Part shown: piece by piece, positions 1 through 9,203 of the stretch
Numbering within the stretch: the first letter of the stretch is position 1
Layout of the letters: each line of letters opens with the position of its first letter
From: Verrucomicrobiota bacterium
GTDB lineage: Bacteria; Verrucomicrobiota; Verrucomicrobiia; Limisphaerales; UBA1096
NCBI GenBank assembly: GCA_030747605.1
Contig: JASLKL010000009.1
Span: 1 to 34,253, forward strand
DNA: 34,253 nt
Direction of reading: 5' to 3'
Notes under the pieces: generated by a model
What the model was told of the DNA's origin: nothing
Seen by the model: only the letters and a program-made list of their open reading frames with translations
Database searches by the model: none
Program-made: the position numbers and the translations under genes

Positions 1-2
1 GT

Positions 3-2078
3 GTGGTTAAATTAACAGACAAGCGATTTGCATTGCCCAACGATGAAGATCATGTGGTGGGGCGTATCATAATGAATCGGCGTGGAGGAGGTAGAGTTAT
101 TACTACTGATGTTGATAAGTCAGCTATAGAGATTGCACCGAATTCTGCTTCAACAGCAATGCATAATGATCGAGTACTCGTTCTAGTTGATCGAAAAATA
201 CCCGCTTTTCGAACAGTGGGTAAGGCGGACAGGTTTAAGTCACGACTGCGAGGTAAAGTCGTTAAAATATTGGAGAGAGCGAGAACGCAAGTTGTTGGGA
301 CATTAGATAAATCTCGCCAGCTTTGGTTTGTTATTCCGAATGATCCTCGTATATCTCACGATATTTATCTGCCTAGTTTTCGCCAAAAAGGTAAAATCAA
401 AGCCAGGCGAGGGGACAAGGTTGTCGTTGAAATTACTGAGTGGCCTTCGAGGCATAATGCGCCGGAAGGGAAGCTCGTCGAGGTTTTAGGAGGTTCGGGT
501 AAGTTAGGAGTAGATGTTGAGTCTATCATCCGACAATATGAGATAACTTCAAAGTTTCCAGCTAAGGTTTTATCAGAAGCTAAAAGTTTTGGAGTGAAAG
601 TTGTAGATCGCGACTTGAAGGGGCGCTTGGATTGTCGCGATGATATGGTGGTTACGATCGATCCAATTGATGCTCGTGATTTTGATGATGCGATTTCAGT
701 TCAGCGAATAGTTGGTCGGCGTTGGAAGGTGTGGGTGCATATTGCGGACGTCTCCCACTATGTTCCACCCAAGAGCGCCTTGGATCAAGAGGCTCGGCGT
801 CGCGGCAATTCAACCTATCTTATAGATAGGGTTATTCCAATGTTGCCGGAGGCTTTAAGTAATGAATTGTGTTCTCTAAAGCCCAATGTCGATAGGCTTG
901 CTCGTAGTGTTGAATTTATTCTTACAGATAGCGGGAAGATTGAGAAGGTTGGATTTCATTCAACCGTTATTTGTTCTAAGCATCGTTATGCATATGAGGA
1001 GGCGCTGTCTATTCTGCAACGTCCAGCTAAGAATGATAAAGAGCGGATGATTCATTATGCTAATAGGCTTGCGCAGAAACTAAGACAGGTTCGTTTTCGA
1101 TCTGGTGCTCTTAATCTGGATATGCCTGAGCGCAAGGTGTTACTGGATACAAAAGGGAAGGTGAAAGAGGTTAGGCGTGTTGAGAATGATATTTCTCACC
1201 AGCTGATTGAGGAGTTTATGCTTCTGGCCAATGAGGCGGTCGCGAAAGAGATTAAGCGACGCAAGTTAAAAGCTTTGCATCGTATACATGAGGCGCCAGA
1301 CCATGAAAAACTAGATGCTCTTCGTGCTCAGGCAATGTTAATGGGCTTGCGTGCGGGGAATCTTGCGGATCAAAAACAGGCAGGAAAATTTTTGGCTAGT
1401 CTGAAAGGTCATCCGCTCGAGGATGTTTTTCGAGTTGGATATCTTCGTTGTATGAAGCGTGCTTGTTACTCGACACATTCCGTAGGGCACTATGGTTTGG
1501 CAAAAAAAGATTATGTTCATTTCACATCACCTATTCGCCGCTATGCGGATCTAATTGTGCACCGTGTAGTGTATCAAAGTAGGAAGCATCAAGATTCATT
1601 GCTTGAGGAGGTTGCAGATCATATTTCTCTGACTGAACGTAATTCTTCTGATGCAGAGTTTGATAGTAAACTCGTTAAGCTTCTTGCCCATCTACAGTGT
1701 CAGCTTGATCGAGGAAATCCGGAAACGTACTCGGGGCTAGTTACTGAAGTGAGGAGTATCGGTGCGATGATTGATATAGTCGAACTTGGTATAAAAGGGC
1801 TTGTTAAACGCTTTAGTATGACGGATGACCATTACCGCTATGTGCCGGAACGTGGAAGATTAGTGGGACGGTTGAATGGTAACGAGATATCACCTGGTTA
1901 TTTGATGAAGGTTCAGGTCGATGAAGTGAATTTGCATAAGAAGCAGGCTGATTTTCGCATGATTAAGGGGAGGAAATCCAAAGCTAAATCCAAGGCGAAG
2001 CAGAATTCTCGCCAAAGATTTTCCACTAGTAAAAAAAATAAATTAAGACAGCCCGAAAACAAGAGAAAGCGAAAATGA
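3..2078 (+). CDS. rnr: Ribonuclease R (3'-5' exoribonuclease, RNB family), 5' end possibly cut by window
   Basis: This is a processive 3'-5' hydrolytic exoribonuclease of the RNase II/R family, which degrades structured RNA in the cytoplasm. The catalytic RNB core is clear: the motif TIDPIDARDFDDA places D220, D226, D228 and D229 in the family's D-x5-D-x-D-D spacing, followed by HIADVSHYVP and the GNSTYLIDRVIPMLPE block. Cold-shock-like OB folds lie before it and an S1 domain at about residues 577-655. The last 35 or so residues are a Lys/Arg-rich tail typical of RNase R rather than RNase II. The GTG at base 3 is only the first start visible; only two bases precede it, so the real start may lie upstream, where an N-terminal helix-turn-helix would sit in enterobacterial RNase R. 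Its stop overlaps the next gene's start as ATGA. Confidence 0.93.
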   Translation: MVKLTDKRFALPNDEDHVVGRIIMNRRGGGRVITTDVDKSAIEIAPNSASTAMHNDRVLVLVDRKIPAFRTVGKADRFKSRLRGKVVKILERARTQVVGTLDKSRQLWFVIPNDPRISHDIYLPSFRQKGKIKARRGDKVVVEITEWPSRHNAPEGKLVEVLGGSGKLGVDVESIIRQYEITSKFPAKVLSEAKSFGVKVVDRDLKGRLDCRDDMVVTIDPIDARDFDDAISVQRIVGRRWKVWVHIADVSHYVPPKSALDQEARRRGNSTYLIDRVIPMLPEALSNELCSLKPNVDRLARSVEFILTDSGKIEKVGFHSTVICSKHRYAYEEALSILQRPAKNDKERMIHYANRLAQKLRQVRFRSGALNLDMPERKVLLDTKGKVKEVRRVENDISHQLIEEFMLLANEAVAKEIKRRKLKALHRIHEAPDHEKLDALRAQAMLMGLRAGNLADQKQAGKFLASLKGHPLEDVFRVGYLRCMKRACYSTHSVGHYGLAKKDYVHFTSPIRRYADLIVHRVVYQSRKHQDSLLEEVADHISLTERNSSDAEFDSKLVKLLAHLQCQLDRGNPETYSGLVTEVRSIGAMIDIVELGIKGLVKRFSMTDDHYRYVPERGRLVGRLNGNEISPGYLMKVQVDEVNLHKKQADFRMIKGRKSKAKSKAKQNSRQRFSTSKKNKLRQPENKRKRK

Positions 2079-5000
2079 AACGCAGCTTGAATAATGGGTT
2101 GATAATTATCTTGGTTCTAATTGGTCTTGGCGGTTTTGTGTGTTTTGAAGTTAAAAAAAATCCAAATGGTAAGCCAACCTTAGTTCAAAGAACGGATCAA
2201 TCCTCAACCCCTGTTTCAGTTCGAAGTGAATTTGCAAGCAATTCGGATTTCAAGCTTAGAAAGTCTTCTCGAGTGGAGTCTGGTAGTTTAGTTAAAGCGA
2301 TTGATAAGGGTCAGAAGCTGCGGTTAAAATTGGCAGGCCGAGAACCTCTTGATTTTGCTTTTCGTGATTTCCCTCTTTTTACTCGAGATTATAAAACTTC
2401 AATTGGAAGAACTTCATTGCTCGATTCGAAAATCCGTGTGTTTGAAGGTCTGGCGGCAGGTCAGATTGGAGAAGTGCATAGAGCCTCGTTGGTTCTCGTT
2501 GGAGATTCTCTAGCAGGTATTATTACCATGGCTGATGGTTCATTAGTTGAATTACGGGGGACTGATAGACGGTCACTATTGGCATTAAATAGAGAGATTG
2601 GTCAGACAGAGTTGATATGTGTTAGCGATCCTCGGAACGGGCAGTCTCACACTATGTCTTTTGATTCGGAAATTGTATTGCCAGATTGGTCTTCGGCTTC
2701 ATCGGTCTCAATCGATCCAGTCGACGAGTTTACTATGTTGGCCAGTTCAGGCATCGATCCTGTAACTGGCGCGCAGACGTTAGTATTGAATGCTCCAGCT
2801 AATCCACCACGATATGAGGCTTCGTTGAAAGTGGCAACGACTATCGTGGTGCTCGATAAGTCAGCTACTGGTGTAAATACGAAAAATAATCTTACTAAAA
2901 TTACTAGTCAATATCTTGCATTGATGGCGAATGTAGCGGCGATTTATGAAAACCAGTTAGGCATTAGATTGTTGGTGCAAGAAATGATTCTGACACCTGA
3001 TTCTTCTGATTATGAAGACGTGCCGTACGATGATAATGGAGAAACTTTAAAAGAGTTTGCTAGCTGGATTCAGCGTTGGCGGCCGGAATCAACTTACGGT
3101 CAGTCGGCTGCGATTAGATTTGGTGCAGGTTTAAGCGGAGGCACCTTGGGGATTGCCTATTTAAATTCTATTCATACTAGAAATGGTGTTGGAGTTTTGA
3201 GAGCTGGGTTTGGCTGGGCGCTTCCAAGTCATGAAATGGGGCATATGTTTGGCTCAGATCATTCACTAGGAGGCGTTATGAATGCTCAATATAACAACTC
3301 TACTAGGACGTTTTTTAAAGATATCGAAGGGCAGCAAGTCACAGCGGCTAAACAAATCCACGGTCAATCAAGCAGCCGTTTAAGTGGTCCATCTATAATG
3401 CGTAATCCAGTCGAAATGCCATTTGCAAATGATGATGTTGTTTGGTGTGCTATGGGGGAGGAAATTAGGTGCAACATTCTGTCCAACGATATGAAGCAAG
3501 TTTATCGAGGGCAGAAAAATAATCTAACATTGGCAGAGGTTGGGCAAGTGACGCCTCGCTACGCAGGTTCGGTTTCTTTAGAGGATGAGTTTGTCGTTTT
3601 TAAGCCTTCGAGTGATTTCAAGGGGACTGCGTGGTTTAGTTACAGTGTGCAGGGTGATGCGGGAAGAGGATGGCTGCACAAGGGCGATGTGGCCGTTGTT
3701 GTAGGTGATCTCGGGAGTGATTTCTACGAGATGGATTTGGCAGTAGGGCAGGCTAAGACACTTAAATTACCTGGAGATGGTGTGATATCTCAGTTGCGAT
3801 TTCCAAAACAGGCCACAATGCATGAAAGCACTAGTGACTCTGGTGTCTATATTATACGAGTGAATGCAGATGCCGACGGCAGTGATAGGATTCAGTATAG
3901 GGCGGGGAATATACGGCAGACTTTAAAGATTAATTACATCAAATATTTGCCAGTAGCTGAGCCTGATCATTTTACCCTTAGTGCAGGTGAAACATTGCAT
4001 TTCAATCCATTAGTCAACGATTGGGCTGTAGGCTTGAGAGGTTCTTACAAGACCGAGCCAGTTATCGCTGTGGGAACTAGTGGTGAAGGAAAAATTGGAC
4101 AGGATTTTTTGCCTGATGGATTTAGATTGGTAAGTGCGCGATCCAAAGCCACAAGCATTGGAGCCTTAACTGTGCACCGATCTCCGATTGTGAGAAATGG
4201 CCGCCGTCGTAATGACCCCAATGGGTTGCTTAGTTTTAAGGCAAAGGAGAATGCCACAGGATCAGGTGTTGTCGAATACACGATTGAGGATGCTATTGGG
4301 CAACGTTCTAATGGTTTTATAACCATTAGCATATCAGGGCAGATAGATGTTTACCTGGATTCAAGAAGCTATGCTAGAGGCTGGGTTCCACATAGTGGTC
4401 AAAATGATGAAAAATGGACGCAAATCGAATTTAATGATGCTCGTTGGAAACGAGGTCGTAATGGAGCCGGTTATGAGCGCAGTTCCGGTTATCAGTCCCT
4501 GATTAGTTCCATGCTTAACTTTAGGGCGACAATGTATGACAAGAACGAGTCGCTTTATCTTCGATATTCATTTGATGTGGATCAATCTGCAGTGGTTGAT
4601 AAGTTAATGTTACGTATGAAATTTGATGATGGTTTTATTGCTTATCTAAATGGCAATCGAGTTGCCTCGGCTAATGCGCCGTTAAATGCTAGATGGAATT
4701 CTGGTGCAACTGCGTTGCATGATGATCAGTTGGCGCTTGAGTTTCAGTCGTTTGATATCTCGTCTCATAAGAATCACCTGCGTAATGGGAAAAATGTTTT
4801 ATCAATACATGGATTAAATTTTGGGACTACCAGCTCAGACATGCTAATTTTATCTGAGTTAGTTTATTCAATTGAAAAGGACTCAGAGTTGGTTATGCCG
4901 TTTTGCGATCCGCCCTCCGAGCGAACAGCTGAGTCGATCATGCTAAATGGGCGCCTTAGTAAGAGTAGCTCAAAGGTGGACGTTTATTTTGTTTGGGGCA

Positions 5001-6217
5001 AAGCCGATGGAGGACCTGAGAAGGACAACTGGGATCGACATGAGCAGATTAAGCCAAATATTGAGGGGGAATATCGTTATTTAGTTGATGGGTTACCTGC
5101 AGGAGAAGTCTTGTATTACAGACTTTATCTTAATGGAGTGAATGGTCTCATATGGTCGAAGGATACTCAAAAGACATCGACTTTAGCTAAAGGGGTCTTA
5201 GTGGCCAGGCCGGATGAGTTTAATATTTTAATGGATGAAGAGTTACACCTTGCTAATCTAGACGAAGGAGTTTTAGCAAATGATGTTAGTATTACTGAGG
5301 ATACTAATCCGATCCCATTGACTCAGCCATCACATGGAAACTTAATCTTTAATACTAATGGTTCGTTTTCTTATTTTCCGAAGAAAGGGTTTATTGGTGT
5401 AGATTACTTCCTCTATAGATTGGATGACGCTGCAAACACACATAATAGTGGAGCATTGCAAAAAACAATTGTGTCTGTTGGTGACGATTGGAGTTATTAC
5501 GATAAATCTACTGCCCCTAATCGAAATTGGCTGAATAATTCCTTTGACGATAGCGACTGGCCTCGTGGCCGAGGGTTGTTGGGGTATGGCAATGGTAACG
5601 AGGTTACAGAAATTAGCTTTGGGACTAACCCTGATCGAAAAAACGTAACTGCTTATTTTAGGCAAGCATTCCAAATTATTGATAAGGCACTTATTGACAA
5701 AGTAATTTTTAAACTTTTGAGAGATGATGCCGCCGCAATTTACTTGAATGGGAGGGAGATTTATCGAGATAAAAACTTATCCAAAACAGCTAGGCATACT
5801 ACTATGGCCTCGAGCTCAATTGTTGATGAAACAGCTTATGCTGTCTTTGAGCTGGACGGTAGTTTCTTGTCTGAAGGTAATAATGTAATTGCTGCAGAAG
5901 TGCATCAAGCTAGTCGCTCTAGCTCAGATTTGAGTTTTGCTCTTTTTGGTCAGGCTTATCTCATTTCTGGCAACCGAGTAACCATAAACGTTAATTCGAG
6001 TCAAAAAAATAGATTAAATTTAATCTATAACGTTACAGAAAATCAAATTGAGGTCAGTTTTTTGCCTAAAGCAGCAAAAAGCTATATTTTGGAGATTTCT
6101 GAAGATCTTATTAATTGGGATGAGATAAAAATAATTAATGGGAGTGATGGTAAATTGAAATTTATTAATAAAATCGATTTTACTGAGCAAACGCGTTTTT
6201 TCCGATTGAAGGAATAG
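2075..6217 (+). CDS. Large exported metzincin-type zinc metallopeptidase with cadherin-like and jelly-roll-like repeats
   Basis: A 1380-residue secreted or surface protein. Residues about 8-27 are one hydrophobic segment (signal peptide or anchor; no clear lipobox at C23). A probable propeptide follows, then a peptidase domain at about 245-450 with HEMGHMFGSDH, i.e. the metzincin signature HExxHxxGxxH with H386, E387, H390 and H396, and a candidate Met-turn (GGVMN) just after. Downstream are Ig/cadherin-like stretches: around 455 (DDVVWCAMGEEIRCNILSND) and around 1045-1125 (ARPDEFNILMDEEL...GVLANDVS...GSFSYFP). Two similar beta-rich domains, about 757-890 and 1137-1290, share W..FDD/FND..W..G...GYG and DD...YLNG. 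The C-terminus (SEDLINWDEI...FFRL) resembles a module frequent in exported verrucomicrobial proteins. The start overlaps rnr as ATGA, suggesting translational coupling. Substrate unknown. Confidence 0.8.
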   Translation: MKRSLNNGLIIILVLIGLGGFVCFEVKKNPNGKPTLVQRTDQSSTPVSVRSEFASNSDFKLRKSSRVESGSLVKAIDKGQKLRLKLAGREPLDFAFRDFPLFTRDYKTSIGRTSLLDSKIRVFEGLAAGQIGEVHRASLVLVGDSLAGIITMADGSLVELRGTDRRSLLALNREIGQTELICVSDPRNGQSHTMSFDSEIVLPDWSSASSVSIDPVDEFTMLASSGIDPVTGAQTLVLNAPANPPRYEASLKVATTIVVLDKSATGVNTKNNLTKITSQYLALMANVAAIYENQLGIRLLVQEMILTPDSSDYEDVPYDDNGETLKEFASWIQRWRPESTYGQSAAIRFGAGLSGGTLGIAYLNSIHTRNGVGVLRAGFGWALPSHEMGHMFGSDHSLGGVMNAQYNNSTRTFFKDIEGQQVTAAKQIHGQSSSRLSGPSIMRNPVEMPFANDDVVWCAMGEEIRCNILSNDMKQVYRGQKNNLTLAEVGQVTPRYAGSVSLEDEFVVFKPSSDFKGTAWFSYSVQGDAGRGWLHKGDVAVVVGDLGSDFYEMDLAVGQAKTLKLPGDGVISQLRFPKQATMHESTSDSGVYIIRVNADADGSDRIQYRAGNIRQTLKINYIKYLPVAEPDHFTLSAGETLHFNPLVNDWAVGLRGSYKTEPVIAVGTSGEGKIGQDFLPDGFRLVSARSKATSIGALTVHRSPIVRNGRRRNDPNGLLSFKAKENATGSGVVEYTIEDAIGQRSNGFITISISGQIDVYLDSRSYARGWVPHSGQNDEKWTQIEFNDARWKRGRNGAGYERSSGYQSLISSMLNFRATMYDKNESLYLRYSFDVDQSAVVDKLMLRMKFDDGFIAYLNGNRVASANAPLNARWNSGATALHDDQLALEFQSFDISSHKNHLRNGKNVLSIHGLNFGTTSSDMLILSELVYSIEKDSELVMPFCDPPSERTAESIMLNGRLSKSSSKVDVYFVWGKADGGPEKDNWDRHEQIKPNIEGEYRYLVDGLPAGEVLYYRLYLNGVNGLIWSKDTQKTSTLAKGVLVARPDEFNILMDEELHLANLDEGVLANDVSITEDTNPIPLTQPSHGNLIFNTNGSFSYFPKKGFIGVDYFLYRLDDAANTHNSGALQKTIVSVGDDWSYYDKSTAPNRNWLNNSFDDSDWPRGRGLLGYGNGNEVTEISFGTNPDRKNVTAYFRQAFQIIDKALIDKVIFKLLRDDAAAIYLNGREIYRDKNLSKTARHTTMASSSIVDETAYAVFELDGSFLSEGNNVIAAEVHQASRSSSDLSFALFGQAYLISGNRVTINVNSSQKNRLNLIYNVTENQIEVSFLPKAAKSYILEISEDLINWDEIKIINGSDGKLKFINKIDFTEQTRFFRLKE

Positions 6218-6270
6218 ATTTAATTCTAAATTCCTTAGTTTTTGTCACCTATTGTTGCATAAATGCGACT

Positions 6271-6288
6271 TTGTGAAATTTTTCACAA
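6271..6288. promoter_or_regulatory. Candidate Rex (redox-sensing repressor) operator upstream of nuoB
   Basis: The 18 bases TTGTGAAATTTTTCACAA form a perfect 7+4+7 dyad (8-base arms at 6270-6277 and 6282-6289). They differ at one central position from the classical Rex operator consensus TTGTGAAATATTTCACAA. The site lies 60 bases before the nuoB start, in the only sizeable gap before the respiratory operon. Rex is known to repress NADH dehydrogenase and other respiratory genes in several phyla when NADH is low. The sequence match is direct; binding by Rex here is inferred. No rex gene is in the window. Confidence 0.75.
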
Positions 6289-6333
6289 AATCGCTTTCAA
6301 GTAATCCAGTTGGGTTGTACTTTTGTGTTGGAG

Positions 6334-6339
6334 AGGTGA
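6334..6339 (+). promoter_or_regulatory. Shine-Dalgarno site of nuoB
   Basis: AGGTGA, within GGAGAGGTGA, stands nine bases before the ATG at 6349 and matches the anti-Shine-Dalgarno end of 16S rRNA well. It fixes the nuoB start, and with it the beginning of the nuo operon in this window. Confidence 0.6.
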
Positions 6340-6348
6340 ATTATTGTT

Positions 6349-6876
6349 ATGAACGCAACTGAAATCGGTTATAATTCAAAAATCGAGGGTAATGTTGTAC
6401 ATACTCGCCTCGACAACGCTATCAGCTGGTTCAGGAAGAATTCAATTTGGCCAATGCCAATGGGGTTGGCATGTTGCGGGATTGAGCTGATGGCTGTTGG
6501 CGCTAGTCGCTATGATATTTCTAGATTTGGTTCGGAAGTAATGCGTTTTTCGCCACGTCAATCTGATGTGATGATCGTGGCCGGCACGGTAACTTATAAG
6601 ATGGCTATCGCAGTACGGCGTATTTATGAGCAGATGCCAGAACCGAAGTGGGTTATTGCCATGGGAGCATGTGCCTCGAGTGGAGGCATGTATCGCAGCT
6701 ATGCTACATTGCAAGGAGTAGATCGAATTTTACCAGTAGATGTTTATGTTAGCGGGTGCCCACCGCGTCCAGAGGCTCTACTTGAAGCATTAATGAAGCT
6801 GCAGGGTAAGATTTCAAAAGAGCCGCATATTAAAGATAAGAAACCGGCGCGAGATCGAGGTTTGGTCTTGTCTTGA
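6349..6876 (+). CDS. nuoB: NADH-quinone oxidoreductase subunit B
   Basis: Peripheral-arm subunit of complex I that carries iron-sulfur cluster N2, the last electron carrier before quinone. At 175 residues it is a normal family length. The four cluster ligands are present: the adjacent pair C42-C43 (LACCGIEL), C108 (MGACASSGG) and C137 ([11 protein letters not shown]). It is the first nuo gene here and follows the Rex-like operator; nuoA, which normally precedes it, is absent. The stop is seven bases before nuoC. Confidence 0.97.
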   Translation: MNATEIGYNSKIEGNVVHTRLDNAISWFRKNSIWPMPMGLACCGIELMAVGASRYDISRFGSEVMRFSPRQSDVMIVAGTVTYKMAIAVRRIYEQMPEPKWVIAMGACASSGGMYRSYATLQGVDRILPVDVYVSGCPPRPEALLEALMKLQGKISKEPHIKDKKPARDRGLVLS

Positions 6877-6883
6877 GATTTAA

Positions 6884-7459
6884 ATGACAGCTAAGCAACT
6901 AGCGAAAAAAATTCAACGTCAGTTCAAAGAGATGATATCCGATGCGATTGAGTTTCGAGGTGAGTTGACAGTTGAGGTTTTAGATGCAAATCAGATTTTG
7001 GAAGTTTGTCGTTATGCTAAAGAGCAATTAGATTTCGATTATCTAGTTGATTTATGTTCTATAGATAACGACGACGAGGCGCCTCGCTGGACTGTCGTCT
7101 ATCATATATATAGTTATAAATATTTTCAGCATCTCCGTTTGAAAGTTAGTGTCGGTGAGGAGGAATCCAAGCTTCCTTCGGTAACTTCAGTTTGGCGTGC
7201 AGCCAATTGGCATGAGCGTGAAGCGTTCGACATGATGGGAATAGATTTTGTTGGGCATCCGGATATGCGTCGTATTTTGATGTGGGAGGGTTATCCATAT
7301 CACCCTTTGAGGAAGGATTTCCCTCTGGCGGGTAAACCTAGTGAAATGCCGGATGTGGCTTTTACCGATCCTGTTCCGCTTGAAGGGGGTCCATTTGTTA
7401 CAACCCCAGGAAACAAAGATTCAGCAGGCAGGGAGCCTCGAGTGAGGAATCCAGAATAA
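6884..7459 (+). CDS. nuoC: NADH-quinone oxidoreductase subunit C
   Basis: The 30-kDa peripheral subunit of complex I, which docks beside NuoD and NuoB and binds no cofactor. The signature stretch ANWHEREAFDMMGIDFVGHP and the following MRRILMWEGYPYHPLRKDFPL are diagnostic. It is 191 residues long and separate from NuoD, unlike the fused NuoCD of enterobacteria. The C-terminus (about residues 150-191) is a short Pro/Gly-rich extension. It lies seven bases after nuoB and five before the nuoD start used here. Confidence 0.96.
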   Translation: MTAKQLAKKIQRQFKEMISDAIEFRGELTVEVLDANQILEVCRYAKEQLDFDYLVDLCSIDNDDEAPRWTVVYHIYSYKYFQHLRLKVSVGEEESKLPSVTSVWRAANWHEREAFDMMGIDFVGHPDMRRILMWEGYPYHPLRKDFPLAGKPSEMPDVAFTDPVPLEGGPFVTTPGNKDSAGREPRVRNPE

Positions 7460-7464
7460 TTATT

Positions 7465-8715
7465 TTGCCAGAAGTAAAGAACATAGAAGTTTCTGAATCT
7501 GCTATTCGTTCAGCTGAGGCTCTTGATGAATTGCAGGATCTGCAGGGGGAAAAGATGACCCTCAATATGGGGCCGTCTCATCCTGCTACACACGGTGTTT
7601 TGCGTTTGTCCTTAGAACTTGACGGAGAAATTATTTCTAAGGCTGATCCGGAAATTGGTTATCTTCATCGTGGCGATGAAAAGATTGCCGAGAATATGAC
7701 TTACAACCAATTTATTCCGTACACTGATAGGTTGGATTACCTTGCTCCTTTAGCGAATAATGTCGCTTATGCACTTGCGGTGGAGAAGTTGCTTGGTGTT
7801 GATAATGAACTTCCTGAGCGTTGTCAGTATATACGGGTAATATGTTGCGAGTTGGCCCGTGTATCTGCTCATTTGCTAGGGTTGGGGGCTTTTGCAATGG
7901 ATGTAGGAGCACTCACTGTTTTTCTGCATACTTTTAATGAGAGGGAAAAAGTTTACAATCTGATTGAAGCGCTTACCGGTGCTAGATTCACTACGACATA
8001 TACACGAATTGGAGGGCTTTCACGTGACTTGCCCGAGGGTTGGACTGATGAATTAAGTAAGTTTACCAAAGAGGTGAGCGAGGCAATTGAAGAAGCGGAC
8101 AAGCTGCTGACTCGTAACAAAATATTCATCGATCGCACTAAGGGTGTGGGCATTATAACGCGTGAGGAAGCGATCGACTTTGGGTTAACAGGCCCTAACC
8201 TTCGAGGAAGCAACATCGAGTATGATCTTCGTAAGGCTCATCCTTATTTAGTTTATGATCAATTAGATTTTGATATTCCTTATGGTGAGGTTGGTGATTG
8301 CTATGACCGATATCTGATTCGAATGGAAGAGATGCGGCAGAGTGTGCGAATTCTTGATCAATGCATTGCTAAATTGCCAAATGGACCAGTAAATTTAGAT
8401 GATGGGAAAATTGTTCTGCCGCATAAACAAAAAGTACTCTCTAGTATGGAGGAATTGATCCATCAATTTATGTTAGTAACTCAGGGGCAGAATGCTCCTG
8501 CTGGAGAAGTTTATTTTGGTGCCGAGAATCCAAAAGGAGAACTCGGGTTTTATATTTTTAGTAAAGGCGGCGGCGTGCCTCATCGCATGAAGATTCGTGC
8601 ACCTTCTTTTGTTAATCTAAGCATACTAAGTCATATGTTACCTGGTCATATGATGAGTGATATTGTTGCTATACTTGGTTCTCTTGATTTTGTGATGGGG
8701 GAATGTGATAGATGA
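7465..8715 (+). CDS. nuoD: NADH-quinone oxidoreductase subunit D
   Basis: The 49-kDa subunit of complex I, homologous to the large subunit of [NiFe] hydrogenases, which with NuoB forms the quinone-reducing site. Motifs include LNMGPSHPATHGVLRL, EIGYLHRGDEKIAE, YTDRLDYLAPL and the C-terminal SLDFVMGECDR. The GPSHPATHG loop carries the conserved quinone-site His. The start is uncertain: the TTG at 7465 gives a 30-residue leader and has no good Shine-Dalgarno site, while the ATG at 7555 is preceded by CAGGGGGAAAAG and would begin at MTLNMGP. NuoD proteins often carry short N-terminal leaders, so I keep the longer form. Its stop overlaps nuoE as ATGA. Confidence 0.95.
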   Translation: MPEVKNIEVSESAIRSAEALDELQDLQGEKMTLNMGPSHPATHGVLRLSLELDGEIISKADPEIGYLHRGDEKIAENMTYNQFIPYTDRLDYLAPLANNVAYALAVEKLLGVDNELPERCQYIRVICCELARVSAHLLGLGAFAMDVGALTVFLHTFNEREKVYNLIEALTGARFTTTYTRIGGLSRDLPEGWTDELSKFTKEVSEAIEEADKLLTRNKIFIDRTKGVGIITREEAIDFGLTGPNLRGSNIEYDLRKAHPYLVYDQLDFDIPYGEVGDCYDRYLIRMEEMRQSVRILDQCIAKLPNGPVNLDDGKIVLPHKQKVLSSMEELIHQFMLVTQGQNAPAGEVYFGAENPKGELGFYIFSKGGGVPHRMKIRAPSFVNLSILSHMLPGHMMSDIVAILGSLDFVMGECDR

Positions 8716-9200
8716 GCTTTGAAGCTTCCAAAACACTTGAGCGTGAGGTTGATAAGCTGGTGAAGAGCTATCCGCAAAAACGTAGTGCTTCCTTAATGGT
8801 GCTACATGCTATTCAAGAAGAGTTTGGTTATATTTCAAGGGATGCAGAGCTTTGGGCTGCAGAGAAATTGGATTTGAAACCTATAAATATTCATGAGCTT
8901 GTGACGTTTTATCCAATGCTTCGAGATCATGATCCTGGCAAAACTGTAGTGCGTGTGTGTCGAACCTTAAGTTGTGCCTTGGCGGGGAGTCATAAGTTGC
9001 ATGGCCATATCTGTGAAAAGCTGGGACTTGATAAAGGGGGGGAGGGGTTGCAGAGAACAAGAGATGGAAAGTTTGGGGTGGAATTTGCCGAGTGCCTAGC
9101 AAGTTGTGGAACTGGTCCCGTGATTATGTGTAATGATGATTTTTATGAGGGTGTCTCGAGTGAAGATGTAGAAAAGATTTTAAAGGAATACGACGGATGA
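8712..9200 (+). CDS. nuoE: NADH-quinone oxidoreductase subunit E (2Fe-2S, thioredoxin-like)
   Basis: The 24-kDa subunit of the NADH-oxidising module, a thioredoxin-like fold carrying [2Fe-2S] cluster N1a. All four ligands are visible in the usual spacing: C83 and C88 (VCRTLSC, C-x4-C) and C128 and C132 (ECLASC, C-x3-C). The helical N-terminal region includes LHAIQEEFGYIS, a family hallmark. It is 162 residues, a normal length, and starts by ATGA overlap with nuoD. Its stop is only three bases from the 3' CCA end of a tRNA gene on the other strand, which separates it from nuoF. Confidence 0.96.
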   Translation: MSFEASKTLEREVDKLVKSYPQKRSASLMVLHAIQEEFGYISRDAELWAAEKLDLKPINIHELVTFYPMLRDHDPGKTVVRVCRTLSCALAGSHKLHGHICEKLGLDKGGEGLQRTRDGKFGVEFAECLASCGTGPVIMCNDDFYEGVSSEDVEKILKEYDG

Positions 9201-9203
9201 AGA

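Noticed and set aside
4045-4332. Minus-strand reading frame within the metallopeptidase gene
   Set aside because: Antisense shadow of a well-supported gene; no recognisable domain or ribosome site.
6218-6250. Terminator after the metallopeptidase gene
   Set aside because: Only a bulged A/T-rich stem can be drawn; the following T-run is too far from it.
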